From NCBI RefSeq assembly GCF_013140855.1, contig NZ_JABBPG010000004.1, positions 405,453-469,452 of the forward strand: a DNA stretch of 64,000 bases, written 5' to 3'. This DNA comes from Pseudoalteromonas caenipelagi. Lineage in GTDB: Bacteria > Pseudomonadota > Gammaproteobacteria > Enterobacterales > Alteromonadaceae. The notes beneath the pieces are model-generated. The model made no database searches and had not been told where the DNA came from. It saw only the letters and a list, made by a program, of their open reading frames with translations. This document shows, in pieces, positions 36,553-54,335 of the stretch (position 1 is its first letter; each line of letters starts with the position of its first letter). Position numbers and translations under genes: made by a program.

Positions 36553-36686
36553 GTATTTTAACGCTTAAAACGTGACACTGCTCGCGGTATACTGAGCATA
36601 ATTTTCAATCATTATTCCTTGCTGGCGCGTACTTGCGTAGCGCTAGTTTCAAGGGCAAGAAGATCCTAATTATAATTAAGCCAACT

Positions 36687-37586
36687 ATGCAAAAATATGA
36701 CGTAAAAACCTTCCAAGGGTTGATCCTGGCTTTACAGGATTATTGGGCACAGCAGGGCTGTGTGATTGCACAACCGTTAGATATGGAAGTAGGCGCGGGT
36801 ACATTTCACCCTCTGACTTTCCTGAAATCTATTGGCCCAGAGCCAATGTCGAGTGCGTACGTGCAACCGTGTCGTCGCCCTACAGATGGCCGCTATGGTG
36901 AAAACCCAAACCGTTTACAACACTACTATCAATTCCAAGTGGTACTTAAGCCGTCTCCAGATAACATTCAGGAGCTTTATTTAGGCTCGTTAGCGGCGAT
37001 GGGTATTGATACTCTCACTCATGAAGTACGCTTTGTAGAAGATAACTGGGAGTCACCTACATTAGGTGCCTGGGGTTTAGGTTGGGAAGTGTGGCTAAAT
37101 GGTATGGAAGTAACACAGTTTACCTACTTCCAACAAGTCGGCGGCTTAGAGTGCTCACCTGTAACAGGTGAAATTACTTATGGTTTAGAACGTCTTGCCA
37201 TGTATATACAAGGTGTTGATAGTATCTATGACCTTGTTTGGACTGATGGTCCTATGGGTAAAGTGACCTATGGCGATGTATTCCACCAAAACGAAGTAGA
37301 GCAGTCTACTTATAACTTTGAACATGCTGATGTGGATGCACTGTTTGCACAATTCGATCAATGTGAAAAAGAGAGCCAGAAGCTTATTGAAGCTGGTTTA
37401 CCATTACCAGCATACGAACAGGTAATGAAAGCATCTCATGCCTTTAACTTACTAGATGCGCGACATGCCATCTCTGTAACAGAACGCCAGCGTTATATCT
37501 TGCGTGTACGCGCATTGTCTAAGGCATGTGCACAGGCATACTATGATGCTCGTGAAGCACTTGGTTTCCCGCTTTGTAAGGATTAA
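36687..37586 (+). CDS. glyQ: Glycyl-tRNA synthetase alpha subunit
   Basis: Catalytic subunit of the bacterial alpha2beta2 glycyl-tRNA synthetase, which charges tRNA-Gly. 299 residues; the start ATG 36687 gives [20 protein letters not shown], aligning with E. coli GlyQ from residue 1 (a longer frame from 36633 adds an unrelated N-terminus). Class II motifs are seen in [18 protein letters not shown] and [17 protein letters not shown]. Two bases before glyS. Confidence 0.98.
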   Translation: MQKYDVKTFQGLILALQDYWAQQGCVIAQPLDMEVGAGTFHPLTFLKSIGPEPMSSAYVQPCRRPTDGRYGENPNRLQHYYQFQVVLKPSPDNIQELYLGSLAAMGIDTLTHEVRFVEDNWESPTLGAWGLGWEVWLNGMEVTQFTYFQQVGGLECSPVTGEITYGLERLAMYIQGVDSIYDLVWTDGPMGKVTYGDVFHQNEVEQSTYNFEHADVDALFAQFDQCEKESQKLIEAGLPLPAYEQVMKASHAFNLLDARHAISVTERQRYILRVRALSKACAQAYYDAREALGFPLCKD

Positions 37587-37588
37587 GC

Positions 37589-39658
37589 ATGTTGACTGAA
37601 AATCTATTAGTAGAAATTGGTACTGAAGAGTTACCACCAAAAGCCTTACGTAAGCTTGCTGAGGCATTTCGCGATAATATGGCAAGTGAACTTGCTGCGC
37701 TTGAGTTAGGTTATCAAGCCATCGAATGGTATGCATCGCCTCGTCGTCTAGGCCTACGAGTAACTGCACTTGAAACACAACAACAAGACAAAGTTGTTGA
37801 AAAACGTGGTCCTGCAACTAAAGCCGCATTTGATGCTGAGGGTAACGCCACTAAAGCAGCGCAAGGTTGGGCGCGCGGTTGTGGTATTGACGTATCTGAA
37901 GCGCAAACGTTAGAGACTGACAAAGGTGCGTGGTTAATACACCGAGCTACGGTAAAAGGCCAGCAAGCAAGTGAATTACTTGCGGATGTCATTAACAAGG
38001 CTCTGGCTAAGTTGCCTATTCCTAAGCCGATGCGTTGGGGTGCAAATAAGACGCAATTTATCCGTCCTGTGCATACCGTTGCCGCATTATTAGGTGGCAC
38101 ACAGATCTCTGGTGAAGTGCTTGATAAGCCAATCAGCAATGAACTACAGGGCCACCGTTTTCATCACCCAGAGCGCGTTACACTTAGCCATGCAGATGAC
38201 GTTTTTGAGGTACTAAAAGGTGCTTATGTTATTGCCGATTATGAGGCACGTAAGCAGCTGATCAGAACTCAAATTGAAGACGCTGCGGCTAAAGTAAATG
38301 CTAAAGTTGCAATGGACGAAGACTTGCTTGAAGAAGTGACCTCTCTAGTTGAGTGGCCAGTAACGTTAACTGCATCATTTGAAGAGTCTTTTTTAGACGT
38401 GCCTGCTGAAGCGCTTATCTATACCATGAAAGACGATCAGAAGTATTTCCCGCTGTTAGACGAGCAAGGTAAGTTGATCAACAAGTTCTTGTTTGTTTCT
38501 AACATCGAAAGTAAAGACCCAAGTGTGGTTATTTCGGGTAATGAAAAGGTAGTACGTCCGCGTTTAGCCGATGCGCAATTCTTCTTCGAAACCGATAAGA
38601 AGAAAACCCTTGAAAGTCGTTTAGCGTCTTTAGATACCGTGCTGTTCCAAAAGCAATTAGGAACATTAAAGGACAAGTCTGAGCGTATTTCCGCGCTTGC
38701 AGGTTTCATTGCCGATCAAGTAGGTGCAGATAAGGCGCTTGCTGAGCGTGCTGGTTTGCTAAGTAAAACTGACTTAATGACTGAAATGGTCATGGAATTC
38801 ACCGATGTGCAAGGTGTGATGGGGATGCATTATGCTCGTGTAGATGGTGAAGCGGAAGAAGTCGCACTTGCACAAAACGAGCAATATATGCCACGTTTTG
38901 CTGGTGACGATTTGCCTTCAAACCCGATCAGCTATGCTGTAGCACTTGCAGATAAGTTTGATACCTTAGTGGGTATTTTCGGTATCGGCCAAGCACCGAA
39001 AGGGGATAAAGACCCATTTGCTTTACGTCGTGCTGCGATTGGTGCATTACGTATTATGGTTGAAAAAGAGCTTGCGCTTGATATCAACGATATTGTTGCC
39101 AAGTCTCGCGCGCTGTTTGGCGATAAACTCAGTAACAACAGTGTTGCTGAAGACGTACTCGAGTTTATGCTTGGCCGTTTCCGCGCTTGGTATCAAGACG
39201 AAGGTATTAGTGTTGATGTTATTCAGGCAGTGTTGGTGCGCCGTCCAACTTCCCCAGTTGATTTTGACCGTCGTGTTAAAGCAGTGAGCCACTTCCGTTC
39301 GTTACCGCAAGCTGAAGCGCTAGCGGCTGCAAATAAACGAGTGAATAATATTCTTGCTAAGAACAATGTTACTTCTGATGCACAAGTGAACAGTGCGCTA
39401 TTAAGTGAAGATGCAGAGAAGGTATTGGCTGAGCAAGTTTCTGCACTTACAGCTGAATTGGCGCCTATCTATGAGCAAGGCGACTATCAACAAGCATTAA
39501 CCCGATTAGCAAGCTTACGCGATGCGGTGGATAGCTTCTTTGATAATGTTATGGTTATGGCTGATGACGAAGCGGTTAAGCTAAATCGCTTGGCGCTATT
39601 AAGCCAATTAAGTCGTTTGTTCTTAAACACTGCTGATATTTCTGTGTTACAAAACTAA
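37589..39658 (+). CDS. glyS: Glycyl-tRNA synthetase beta subunit
   Basis: The tRNA-binding beta subunit, 689 residues exactly as in E. coli. It opens with [18 protein letters not shown] and contains the signature [16 protein letters not shown] and DPFALRRAA. Forms an operon with glyQ. A strong terminator follows at 39671. Confidence 0.97.
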   Translation: MLTENLLVEIGTEELPPKALRKLAEAFRDNMASELAALELGYQAIEWYASPRRLGLRVTALETQQQDKVVEKRGPATKAAFDAEGNATKAAQGWARGCGIDVSEAQTLETDKGAWLIHRATVKGQQASELLADVINKALAKLPIPKPMRWGANKTQFIRPVHTVAALLGGTQISGEVLDKPISNELQGHRFHHPERVTLSHADDVFEVLKGAYVIADYEARKQLIRTQIEDAAAKVNAKVAMDEDLLEEVTSLVEWPVTLTASFEESFLDVPAEALIYTMKDDQKYFPLLDEQGKLINKFLFVSNIESKDPSVVISGNEKVVRPRLADAQFFFETDKKKTLESRLASLDTVLFQKQLGTLKDKSERISALAGFIADQVGADKALAERAGLLSKTDLMTEMVMEFTDVQGVMGMHYARVDGEAEEVALAQNEQYMPRFAGDDLPSNPISYAVALADKFDTLVGIFGIGQAPKGDKDPFALRRAAIGALRIMVEKELALDINDIVAKSRALFGDKLSNNSVAEDVLEFMLGRFRAWYQDEGISVDVIQAVLVRRPTSPVDFDRRVKAVSHFRSLPQAEALAAANKRVNNILAKNNVTSDAQVNSALLSEDAEKVLAEQVSALTAELAPIYEQGDYQQALTRLASLRDAVDSFFDNVMVMADDEAVKLNRLALLSQLSRLFLNTADISVLQN

Positions 39659-39670
39659 TACGCACTTTAG

Positions 39671-39704
39671 AAAAAAGCCAGCACAAAAGTGCTGGCTTTT
39701 TTTT
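39671..39704 (+). terminator. Rho-independent terminator after glyS
   Basis: AAAAGCCAGCAC - AAAA - GTGCTGGCTTTT with a run of eight T. Confidence 0.92.
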
Positions 39705-39793
39705 CGTAAGAGCAAATAAAATTAAAGAGCTAAGAGTAAGCAAGTATTCACTTAATTTTGCTTAACCTTGGTCAACAATATTGGAGTGGTAAT

Positions 39794-40234
39794 ATGAAAA
39801 AGCTTACTTTGGCTGTGTTGGCATTGCTGTTGTCTGCCTGTTCGAGTCAAGTCAGTTTATCAAATGGCACCAGCGGTACGTCAATATCACAGACACTTGA
39901 GCGTACAATGTACTTACGTGGTGACTTTACTTTATGGGATGCAGAGCCTCATTACATCCTTAAACCACAAGGTGCAGGGGTTTATACTGTCAAAGCGAAA
40001 TTTATGACACCTGGAAAGGTATATGAATTTAAGATAGCAGATGAACAATGGAGCAAAGGATATAATTGCGGTTACAAAGTACAGGGCATACTAAAGCTTG
40101 GTCAACCACAACTCGCTGACTGTAACAGCATTTATAACTATTTTAGCTTTGTGCCAAGCAAAAAGGGTTGGTACGTGATTGCCTTTGACTATAGTGATAG
40201 CCGAGCACCAAAAGTGACTATCAATAGACAATAG
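39794..40234 (+). CDS. Small lipoprotein with a pullulanase-like/CBM48-like beta-sandwich
   Basis: A 146-residue lipoprotein: signal MKKLTLAVLALLLSAC with lipobox LSAC-S. The mature part (YLRGDFTLWDAE, then GVYTVKAKF, PGKVYEFKIADEQWS) resembles the immunoglobulin-like modules found at the N-terminus of pullulanases and in glycogen-binding domains, which suggests a surface carbohydrate- or ligand-binding role. Four candidate core aromatic positions are kept but no catalytic site exists. The start is ATG 39794 with GGAG upstream; the frame extends to 39758 without a signal-like sequence. Function unknown. Confidence 0.7.
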   Translation: MKKLTLAVLALLLSACSSQVSLSNGTSGTSISQTLERTMYLRGDFTLWDAEPHYILKPQGAGVYTVKAKFMTPGKVYEFKIADEQWSKGYNCGYKVQGILKLGQPQLADCNSIYNYFSFVPSKKGWYVIAFDYSDSRAPKVTINRQ

Positions 40235-40253
40235 CACTGAACATACTATCGAG

Positions 40254-40493
40254 TTAACGGCCTTTTTTTAGCACATAGCGAAAAGGGGCCTGCTCAACTT
40301 CTTTGGCTAATAAAGTGTGGTCCATAAATTCACAAAAGCTGGGAATATCTCGAGTCGTTGAGGGATCATCAGCGATGATTAACAGCGTTTCTCCATTATT
40401 CATTTTGCGTACCATGCCTCTGATCATCATCACAGGCTCTGGGCAGCGTAGCCCCATGGCATCAAGCGTATGATCTGCTTTAGAAAATGGCAT
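40254..40493 (-). CDS. tusA: TusA, sulfur-carrier protein
   Basis: A 79-residue TusA-family protein. The catalytic Cys lies in the family motif [13 protein letters not shown]. TusA receives persulfide sulfur from IscS and passes it to TusBCD for 2-thiouridine formation at U34, the same tRNA position modified by MnmEG. Convergent with the upstream lipoprotein gene. Confidence 0.94.
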   Translation of the reverse strand: MPFSKADHTLDAMGLRCPEPVMMIRGMVRKMNNGETLLIIADDPSTTRDIPSFCEFMDHTLLAKEVEQAPFRYVLKKGR

Positions 40494-40586
40494 GATAATC
40501 CTCTTTTACGTCTAGAATGCTAAAATTAGCCGACTATTTTACCCATAGCAGTAAAACAAATAAACCGATGTAGACAAAAAGACAAG

Positions 40587-40618
40587 AAAAAAGGCAAAGC
40601 AACTAAAATTGCTTTACC
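40587..40618 (-). terminator. Rho-independent terminator after fadA
   Basis: On the minus strand GGTAAAGCAA - TTTTAG - TTGCTTTGCC is followed by a T-run (A-run 40587-40592 on the plus strand), about 60 bases past the fadA stop. Confidence 0.88.
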
Positions 40619-40678
40619 TTTGTCACCAAGTTGAATTGGGGTTAGCCAAGCAGACAACTCACTTGGCTAGGGGATTGA

Positions 40679-44024
<3,346 letters not shown>

Positions 44025-44296
44025 GCTTGTTCTCCCGTGTAGTTACACTGGTACGATGAGTTGCTATTTCACCCAGTTTGGCCGCTTTAAATGAAAAATG
44101 CAATGAAAAATTTACTCAGCGTTTACCCATATCTTAAAAAGTGCTTGCATTGGTGTTATGGTGGCTGTGTCTCTTTTTATGAACTTACAGCCTAGTCAGT
44201 AAATGCTGATTTTGCTGCATAAGTTGGGTTGTAAGATGATGTAGACTTAACAGCCATCTTACACATTTTAAGACAACTAATTATTCGAAGGTCAAT

Positions 44297-47625
<3,329 letters not shown>

Positions 47626-47645
47626 ACTCTCGGTGTATGATTGAG

Positions 47646-47668
47646 GGGAGCATAAGGCTCCCTTTTTT
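47646..47668 (+). terminator. Rho-independent terminator between pepQ and yigZ
   Basis: GGGAGC - ATAAG - GCTCCC followed by TTTTTT, 20 bases after the pepQ stop; yigZ starts 24 bases later, so partial readthrough is possible. Confidence 0.85.
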
Positions 47669-47691
47669 GTTTGTAAGGCGTTAAAAAATTC

Positions 47692-48306
47692 ATGTCTGAA
47701 TACCATATCCCATCAACAGCGTTAAGTTATCACGAAGAAATCAAGAAAAGCACCTTCATTGTGCACCTTGCTCATACCCCGAGCATCGAAGACGCTAAGG
47801 CATTTATTAAGCAGATAAACGAACAATATCCTGATGCGCGCCATAATTGTTGGGCGCATGTTGCCGGTCAGCCAGGAGGAAGCCATGTTTACGGATTCTC
47901 AGACGATGGTGAACCGAATGGCACTGCGGGGAAACCCATGCTTAATGTATTAATTGGCTCGGGGCTTGGAGAGATCACTGCTGTGACCACTCGTTACTTT
48001 GGTGGGATAAAGCTTGGTACTGGTGGTTTAGTGAGAGCATACGGTGGCACCTTGAATAATGCTTTAGCGCAGTTACAAACGAGTTTAAAAATTCCTGCGA
48101 TACACTTAACAGGTCAGTCAGACTATGCTTTGCAAGGTATTATTGAGCAATACCTTAATAGCCACTTTACGATATTGGCGATAGACAAACTCTATGGTGC
48201 TGAGATTGAGTGGCTAATTGAAATAGATCACCGACAGGCTGCTGAGGCTTGCCAAGAAATTTTGGATTTAACGCATGGTGTGGTTGAGTTAAAAATCAAA
48301 GCGTAA
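47692..48306 (+). CDS. yigZ: YigZ, IMPACT/UPF0029-family protein
   Basis: A 204-residue member of the YigZ/IMPACT family. Motifs: EEIKKSTFIVHL, ARHNCWAHVAG, SDDGEPNGTAGKPML and TTRYFGGIKLGTGGLVRAYGG; the C-terminal half forms the second alpha-beta domain. The eukaryotic homologue regulates GCN2; the bacterial role is unsettled. Lies between pepQ and trkH, the order found in E. coli (pepQ-yigZ-trkH). Confidence 0.93.
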   Translation: MSEYHIPSTALSYHEEIKKSTFIVHLAHTPSIEDAKAFIKQINEQYPDARHNCWAHVAGQPGGSHVYGFSDDGEPNGTAGKPMLNVLIGSGLGEITAVTTRYFGGIKLGTGGLVRAYGGTLNNALAQLQTSLKIPAIHLTGQSDYALQGIIEQYLNSHFTILAIDKLYGAEIEWLIEIDHRQAAEACQEILDLTHGVVELKIKA

Positions 48307-48354
48307 GACAATCAACATTCTATAACTTTAAACGACAGATAAGCGAAAAGCGGC

Positions 48355-49806
48355 ATGCAATTTCGTACCATAATAAAAATACTGGGCCAATTGGTAGCGT
48401 TATTTAGCATCACCATGGTGCCTCCTGCGCTGGTATCTTTAATTTATAAAGATGGTGGTGGTGTGCCATTTGTACTGGCTTTTGTGTTTAGCATCGTAAT
48501 TGGCTTAATCGCTTATTATCCAAACCGCAAAGAAAAAGGCGACTTAAAAGCGCGCGAGGGCTTTTTAATCGTGGTACTTTTTTGGTTAGTACTGGGCTTT
48601 TTCGCCTCGGTGCCACTGATTTTCTTACAGTCTCCCAATTTATCATTAGCAGACGCGGTATTTGAAGCCTTTTCTGGGCTAACCACCACCGGTGCCACCG
48701 TATTGACGGGCATAGAGTACTTACCTAAGTCGGTATTGTTTTACCGTCAGCAGTTGCAATGGTTGGGCGGTATGGGGATCATCGTTTTGGCGGTGGCTGT
48801 GTTACCGATGCTCGGTGTGGGTGGTATGCAGTTGTATCGAGCTGAAACGCCCGGTCCAGTAAAAGACTCCAAGATGACTCCGCGCATCGCCGATACAGCA
48901 AAGCATCTGTGGTATATTTATGTGTCATTGACGATTGCCTGTACGATTGCGTATTGGGCTGCTGGTATGGGGTGGTTTGACGCCATATGCCACGCCTTTT
49001 CAACCATCGCTATTGGTGGGTTCTCCACCTATGATGCATCAATGGGACACTTTGATAGTCCCATGATCAACATTATTTGTGTAATATTTTTACTGATTGC
49101 AGGGATAAACTTTTCTTTGCACTATGCTGCAGTGTCGAGTCGTAATATCAGGACATACTTACGCGATCCTGAATTTAAAGTCTTTTTATTAATTCAGCTG
49201 GCTTTGGTGGTTATCTGCTTTGCTGTACTGTCGTCAAATCAAGTCTATAGTAACGGTGATGAAACGCTTAATCAGGCGATGTTTCAGGCTGTTTCGATTA
49301 GTACAACCGCAGGGTTTGCGACTGACAATTTCTCAGCTTGGCCGTTGTTTTTACCCATTTTACTTATTTTTTCTAGCTTTATTGGGGGGTGTGCGGGTTC
49401 AACGGGCGGCGGCATGAAAGTCGTGAGGGTGTTTTTACTGTACTTACAAGGTGTGAGAGAGCTTAACCGCTTAGTTCACCCTCGTGCTATTTACTCAATC
49501 AAGTTAGGGCGCAAGGCCCTACCTGATAAAGTTGTTGAAGCAGTATGGGGGTTCTTTTCGGCTTATGCTTTAGTATTTGTGATCATCATGATAGCACTGC
49601 TTGGAACGGGTTTAGATAATATTACTGCATTCTCAGCCACCGCGGCTTGTTTAAATAATCTAGGCCCCGGCCTAGGAGAAGTTGCTGCACACTATGGTGA
49701 TATCAGCGATACAGCAAAGTGGATACTCACAGTAGCTATGGTGTTTGGTCGACTAGAAATATTCACGCTACTGGTTTTATTTACACCTACCTTTTGGCGA
49801 GGCTAA
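48355..49806 (+). CDS. trkH: TrkH, potassium uptake channel subunit
   Basis: Membrane subunit of the Trk potassium system, 483 residues, as in E. coli. Four pore-loop repeats with the selectivity glycines are visible: GLTTTGATVLTG, TIAIGGFSTYD, SISTTAGFATD and CLNNLGPGLG. Many membrane segments. Its regulatory partner TrkA is encoded at 50672-52048 on the other strand. Confidence 0.96.
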   Translation: MQFRTIIKILGQLVALFSITMVPPALVSLIYKDGGGVPFVLAFVFSIVIGLIAYYPNRKEKGDLKAREGFLIVVLFWLVLGFFASVPLIFLQSPNLSLADAVFEAFSGLTTTGATVLTGIEYLPKSVLFYRQQLQWLGGMGIIVLAVAVLPMLGVGGMQLYRAETPGPVKDSKMTPRIADTAKHLWYIYVSLTIACTIAYWAAGMGWFDAICHAFSTIAIGGFSTYDASMGHFDSPMINIICVIFLLIAGINFSLHYAAVSSRNIRTYLRDPEFKVFLLIQLALVVICFAVLSSNQVYSNGDETLNQAMFQAVSISTTAGFATDNFSAWPLFLPILLIFSSFIGGCAGSTGGGMKVVRVFLLYLQGVRELNRLVHPRAIYSIKLGRKALPDKVVEAVWGFFSAYALVFVIIMIALLGTGLDNITAFSATAACLNNLGPGLGEVAAHYGDISDTAKWILTVAMVFGRLEIFTLLVLFTPTFWRG

Positions 49807-49930
49807 GCAAAGTTATCAGCAAATTTGACGCGCTGTTTATCAAGCAGCGCCAGTCTAATTTTGTTTAACAACCGTTGTAGATTTGTTCTAAGCTTAACGG
49901 ATGTGGTTTATAGCGCTCTAGGCACTGACT

Positions 49931-50605
49931 ATGTTCAAAAGTAAGTCTTCTTCAGGGTATCAAAAAATTGAGTTGATTTCGGTCGGCAGCGTTATTGACC
50001 TTGAGATCCTTCTAGCCGCGAATTCTAAACGTGTAAAAACGGAATTTATTGGTTACCTTGAAGGGCAATACATCATCTTAAACTACCCTAAGCAAAAGCA
50101 GTTAGGACAAGCCGTTGACCATGTCAAAGAGGGTGCTACTGTGATTGTTCGCGCGGTTGCAGATCACAGCGACGGGCAAATTATTGCATTTAAAACAGAT
50201 ATCAAAGCGGTGGCGTATACACCGACTAAATTGATTTTTTTATATCCTCCTCAACAAGTTCAGAGTCAATGTTTACGACATCATGTTCGTATCCCAACCT
50301 TGATCCCAGCAACACTGATGACGCAGCGCTCTAGTTGTGAAGGGGTGATAAAAGACCTTTCTCGCACTGGATTACTATTTAGTTTACCTGAGTCAGCGCT
50401 TGACTTACCCGATCATGATCAATCTTGCCATGTTGTTATTGCTGACAAAAATAAGCAGCAAATTCGCCTTTCAGGAGAAGTATGCAGTACCACACATCAA
50501 GATGACATTACTTTAATAGGCATTAAGTTGATTGCAGATGAAGGGAAGGTTGATCAGATATTGCAGCAATGCTTGATAGACCTATCTGCATTGCATACAA
50601 CCTGA
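49931..50605 (+). CDS. PilZ-domain c-di-GMP-binding protein with YcgR-like N-terminus
   Basis: A 224-residue cytoplasmic protein. The C-terminal half is a PilZ domain with the c-di-GMP-binding motifs RHHVR (within CLRHHVRIPTLIPA) and DLSRTG. The N-terminal half (GSVIDLEILLAANSKRVKTEFIGYLEG) resembles the YcgR N-terminal barrel. It should act as an effector responding to c-di-GMP, perhaps at the flagellar motor as YcgR does, but the target is unknown. The EAL protein at 3677 is a possible source of regulation. Confidence 0.85.
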   Translation: MFKSKSSSGYQKIELISVGSVIDLEILLAANSKRVKTEFIGYLEGQYIILNYPKQKQLGQAVDHVKEGATVIVRAVADHSDGQIIAFKTDIKAVAYTPTKLIFLYPPQQVQSQCLRHHVRIPTLIPATLMTQRSSCEGVIKDLSRTGLLFSLPESALDLPDHDQSCHVVIADKNKQQIRLSGEVCSTTHQDDITLIGIKLIADEGKVDQILQQCLIDLSALHTT

Positions 50606-50619
50606 TAACTGTTAGGTTC

Positions 50620-50662
50620 GGATAAGCGAACCATTGCCGTATGTTTTAAAAACCGCTTATCC
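50620..50662. terminator. Possible bidirectional hairpin between PilZ gene and trkA
   Basis: GGATAAGCG (50620-50628) and CGCTTATCC (50654-50662) are perfect inverted repeats with a 25-base loop between convergent stops at 50605 and 50672. No strong T-tract, so the call is tentative. Confidence 0.4.
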
Positions 50663-50671
50663 AATATTATG

Positions 50672-52048
50672 TTAGACGAATAGTGCGCTAACCTGAAATA
50701 GCTTTTCAACAACGCTTATTTGACGTTTGTCGATTAAAAACATAATGACATGGTCGCCAGACATGATTGCTGTGTCATCATGGGCTATTAATACCTCATC
50801 ATTACGTACAATTGCACCAATGGTAGTACCTACAGGTAGTTTTATTTCAGAGATAGTTCGACCAACCACTTTTGAGGTGTTTTCATCACCATGTGCAACC
50901 GCTTCAATTGCTTCGGCAGCTCCCTTGCGCAATGAATAAACATTGACAATATCGCCACGACGCACATGGGTTAATAGTGCTGAAATAGTGGCTTGCTGAG
51001 GTGATATCGCAATGTCTATTTCACCCCCTTGTACTAGGTCAACGTAAGCACCTCGTTGAATAAGTACCATGGTCTTTTGTGCCCCCATGCGTTTAGCAAG
51101 CATGGCGGCCATAATATTTGCTTCGTCGTCATTGGTAACGGCAATAAAAGCATCAACTTGTTCAATATGCTCCTCTGAGAGCAGCTCTTGATCTGATGCG
51201 TCGCCACAAAACACCACGGTGTTATCAAGCATCTCGGATAGTTGAGTAGCGCGCTGCTGATTTCGTTCTATCAATTTTACGCTATGGTTGCGCTCTAAAG
51301 AGCGTGCTAGCCCTGCACCTATATTACCACCACCTGCAATCATTATTTTTTTGTACGAGCGCTCTAGCTTTTGCAATTCGTTCATTACGGCACGAATGTG
51401 TTTGGTTGCAGCGATAAAAAAGATTTCATCGTCTGCTTCTATCACGGTTGTACCTAGCGGTTTTATGGCTTTGCCTTGACGATATATAGCCGCGACTCGA
51501 GTATCAACATTAGGTATGTGTTCTTTGAGGGCAGACAGAGCATAACCTACCAGCAAACCACCATAATAGGCTTTTACCGCTACGAGTGACAGCATACCAT
51601 CGGCAAATTGCAGTACCTGCAATGCGCCCGGGTAGTCAATCAAGCGACGGATGTATTTAGTGACCAGCTGCTCGGGTGCAATATAGTGGTCAACAGGTAG
51701 GTCGTCGTTTTGGAATAGCTTTTCTTTATATTTTAAATATTGCTCAGAGCGAATACGGGCTATCTTTGTGGGGGTATTAAAAATACTGTACGCCACCTGA
51801 CAGGCTATCATATTCACTTCATCTGAGCTGGTTACTGCAATGATCATGTCTGCATCTTCAGCGCCTGCTTGGCGAAGCACATCTGGATGTGCACTGTGAC
51901 CGGTCACACCTTGTAGATCGTACTTATCTTGAAGCTCACGTAATCTGTCGCCATCAATATCAACAACCGTGATTTCATTTTGCTCACCAACCAAGTTTTC
52001 TGCGAGTGTTCCGCCAACCTGACCGGCGCCTAAGATGATGATTTTCAT
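50672..52048 (-). CDS. trkA: TrkA, NAD-binding regulator of Trk potassium uptake
   Basis: A 458-residue peripheral protein with two RCK units. Each begins with a Rossmann motif: [18 protein letters not shown] (residues 1-18) and [17 protein letters not shown] (about 235), and each is followed by a TrkA-C lobe. It gates TrkH in response to NAD(H)/ATP. Last gene of the leftward operon def-fmt-rsmB-trkA. Confidence 0.97.
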   Translation of the reverse strand: MKIIILGAGQVGGTLAENLVGEQNEITVVDIDGDRLRELQDKYDLQGVTGHSAHPDVLRQAGAEDADMIIAVTSSDEVNMIACQVAYSIFNTPTKIARIRSEQYLKYKEKLFQNDDLPVDHYIAPEQLVTKYIRRLIDYPGALQVLQFADGMLSLVAVKAYYGGLLVGYALSALKEHIPNVDTRVAAIYRQGKAIKPLGTTVIEADDEIFFIAATKHIRAVMNELQKLERSYKKIMIAGGGNIGAGLARSLERNHSVKLIERNQQRATQLSEMLDNTVVFCGDASDQELLSEEHIEQVDAFIAVTNDDEANIMAAMLAKRMGAQKTMVLIQRGAYVDLVQGGEIDIAISPQQATISALLTHVRRGDIVNVYSLRKGAAEAIEAVAHGDENTSKVVGRTISEIKLPVGTTIGAIVRNDEVLIAHDDTAIMSGDHVIMFLIDKRQISVVEKLFQVSALFV

Positions 52049-52057
52049 ATTGGTAAC

Positions 52058-53344
52058 TTATAGTTGTTTGGTTATTTTTGCATAATAAAAGCCATCACTT
52101 ATGCCTGGCAGCAGTTGCAATCCAGGAGAAGATGGGGTGTCGTTTTCATGCAAAGGTTGATGTATCGCATCATCGGTGCTTTGCAAAAACGCCGCTACTT
52201 GGTCACTGTTTTCAGTGGGTAGAACTGAACAGGTTGCATATAGCAATGTACCGCCGGGTTTCAGTAGTGGCCAAATATTATTTAATATTTGCTTTTGTAA
52301 CTGCGCTAAGTCATCGATATCTGAGTTGCGACGCAACCACTTGATGTCGGGGTGGCGGCGAATCACGCCAGTAGCAGAGCAAGGTACGTCTAGTAAGATT
52401 CGGTCGTACGCAATCCCATCCCACCAGCTACTAGGGTCTGATGCATCTGCATGAATACACTGTGCGTTTAGTTCGAGTCGCTTGAGGTTCTCTTCAACTC
52501 TAAGTAAGCGGTTACTGTCTGCATCTAGAGCATCTACACTAGCGTTGGCCAATTCTAATATATGACAAGTTTTGCCACCAGGCGCCGCACATGCATCTAG
52601 AATGCGTTCATTATCTTGTGGAGCAAGGTAACGAGCCGCGAGTTGGGCCGCTGCATCTTGCACCGAGCAGGCACCTTCTCGAAACCCTGGTAAGCTATAT
52701 ACATCGCATGGTTTATCTAGCACGATACCATCTTCAAAATGAGGTTCTAGGCAGTGTTCAATACCAGCTTCATCTAGCAGTTCACTGTACTCTTCAACGC
52801 TGTAATGAGCTTTGTTTACTCGTAGCCACATAGGTGCTTGTTCTTGGTTGGCCGCAAGAATATCTTGCCACTTTTGCGGGTAAGCGGCTTGCAACTTTTT
52901 AATAAACCAGCTTGGATGATTGTATTGGCATACAGGGATGCGGTTGGCACTGTCTTGCAACTCGGTAAATTGTCGTTGAAACGTGCGTAAAATCGCATTA
53001 ACTAGAGCTTTAAGTCCAGGTGCGCGCATGCTTTGCAGTGCATTTACGGTTTCTGCAACGGCCGCATGCTCTGGCGTGCGCATATATTGTAGCTGATACA
53101 TGCCGACATACAGCAAAAACTGAAATACTCTGCGTTTTCCTTTGAGTGGCTGGTCAAGTAATTGCTGACAATAGTGCTCAAGCGTTGGTAGGTATCTCAG
53201 TACGCCATAGCAGATCTGTTGTAACAGCGCTTTATCTTTAGGGTTGAGCTTTTGTGCTGCATAGGGAAGTTGGGTACTTAAAGACTGCCCTTTATCAACG
53301 ACCTGAAAAAGAGTTTCTGCTGCTAGCGCACGCACATTCGCCAT
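52058..53344 (-). CDS. rsmB: RsmB, 16S rRNA m5C967 methyltransferase
   Basis: SAM-dependent methyltransferase acting on C967. 428 residues with an N-terminal NusB-like domain (ALLQQICYGVLRYLPTLEHYC) and a C-terminal Rossmann domain: LDACAAPGGKTCHILE (SAM motif I), LLDVPCSATG and the catalytic LYATCSVLPTEN. Overlaps the fmt stop by one base. Confidence 0.97.
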   Translation of the reverse strand: MANVRALAAETLFQVVDKGQSLSTQLPYAAQKLNPKDKALLQQICYGVLRYLPTLEHYCQQLLDQPLKGKRRVFQFLLYVGMYQLQYMRTPEHAAVAETVNALQSMRAPGLKALVNAILRTFQRQFTELQDSANRIPVCQYNHPSWFIKKLQAAYPQKWQDILAANQEQAPMWLRVNKAHYSVEEYSELLDEAGIEHCLEPHFEDGIVLDKPCDVYSLPGFREGACSVQDAAAQLAARYLAPQDNERILDACAAPGGKTCHILELANASVDALDADSNRLLRVEENLKRLELNAQCIHADASDPSSWWDGIAYDRILLDVPCSATGVIRRHPDIKWLRRNSDIDDLAQLQKQILNNIWPLLKPGGTLLYATCSVLPTENSDQVAAFLQSTDDAIHQPLHENDTPSSPGLQLLPGISDGFYYAKITKQL

Positions 53345-54300
53345 TAGTGACCTACCTTAGAACCAGGTGCTACCCAATCGGCACGGCCGTTTAAAAAGTC
53401 TTGCGCTGACATCGGTTTTTTACCTTGTGGTTGTAGTTGTGTGATTTTTAGCGCTTGTTCGGCACATGCGATCACTATGCCGTCCTTGTCACTGCTCAGA
53501 ACTGTGCCTGGGGTTCCATGGCTATCAATAACTTCTGCTTGCCAAATTTTTACAGTTTGATTTTGCATTTGCGTAAAACACACTGGCCAAGGGTTGAAGG
53601 CGCGAATGTTTAGCGCTATTTGTTTTGCACTCATTTGCCAGTCAATATCAGCTTCTTCTTTGCGTAGTTTTTTTGCGTAGTTGGCTTGAGCATCATCTTG
53701 TTTGGTTGCCACCGCTGTGCCATTGCTTAGTTGCTCAAGTGTCTCGAGTAAGGCTACAGGTCCTAACTGAGCTAGTTTGTCATACAAGCTTGCACTGGTG
53801 TCTTGAGTTGTAATTGGACAGGTTGCGATATGTAACATATCGCCTGTATCTAACCCTTCGTCCATTTGCATGATGGTGACACCGGTATGCTCATCTCCAG
53901 CCCACAAAGCGCGTTGAATTGGGGCTGCACCTCGCCAACGAGGCAAAATCGAGCCATGTACATTCAAACAGCCCATTTTAGGTGTTTCTAAAATCGCTTT
54001 TGGCAACAATACACCATAGGCAACAACGACCATTACATCTGCATTTAATGCAGCTAGCTCAGTTTGAGCTTGTGGTGTTTTTAACGATTCAGGTTGGTAA
54101 ACAGGCAAGTTGTGCTCCAGCGCCAGCATTTTTACTTCGCTGGCTTTTAGCTTTTTGCCGCGACCAGCTGGGCGGTCTGGTGTGCTGTATACAGCTACAA
54201 CTTCATGGTGTGAATCGATAAGGGCGCTGAGGTGACGCGCAGCAAAATCTGGCGTACCTGCAAATACAATGCGTAATGGCTTGGTCACTGAACTATCCAA
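53344..54300 (-). CDS. fmt: Methionyl-tRNA formyltransferase
   Basis: Formylates initiator Met-tRNA with 10-formyltetrahydrofolate. 318 residues. N-terminal formyl-transfer domain with [16 protein letters not shown] and the signature [20 protein letters not shown] including the catalytic Asn-His, then [12 protein letters not shown]-terminal OB-fold domain binds tRNA. Coupled with def upstream. Confidence 0.97.
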   Translation of the reverse strand: MDSSVTKPLRIVFAGTPDFAARHLSALIDSHHEVVAVYSTPDRPAGRGKKLKASEVKMLALEHNLPVYQPESLKTPQAQTELAALNADVMVVVAYGVLLPKAILETPKMGCLNVHGSILPRWRGAAPIQRALWAGDEHTGVTIMQMDEGLDTGDMLHIATCPITTQDTSASLYDKLAQLGPVALLETLEQLSNGTAVATKQDDAQANYAKKLRKEEADIDWQMSAKQIALNIRAFNPWPVCFTQMQNQTVKIWQAEVIDSHGTPGTVLSSDKDGIVIACAEQALKITQLQPQGKKPMSAQDFLNGRADWVAPGSKVGH

Positions 54301-54335
54301 AATTAATTATGAGATGAGAGTTAAAGAGTTTGCTA

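Noticed and set aside
44025..44296. FadR- or PsrA-type operator upstream of fadB
   Set aside because: ACTGGTACGATGAGT looks weakly like a FadR half-site but the second half is poor.
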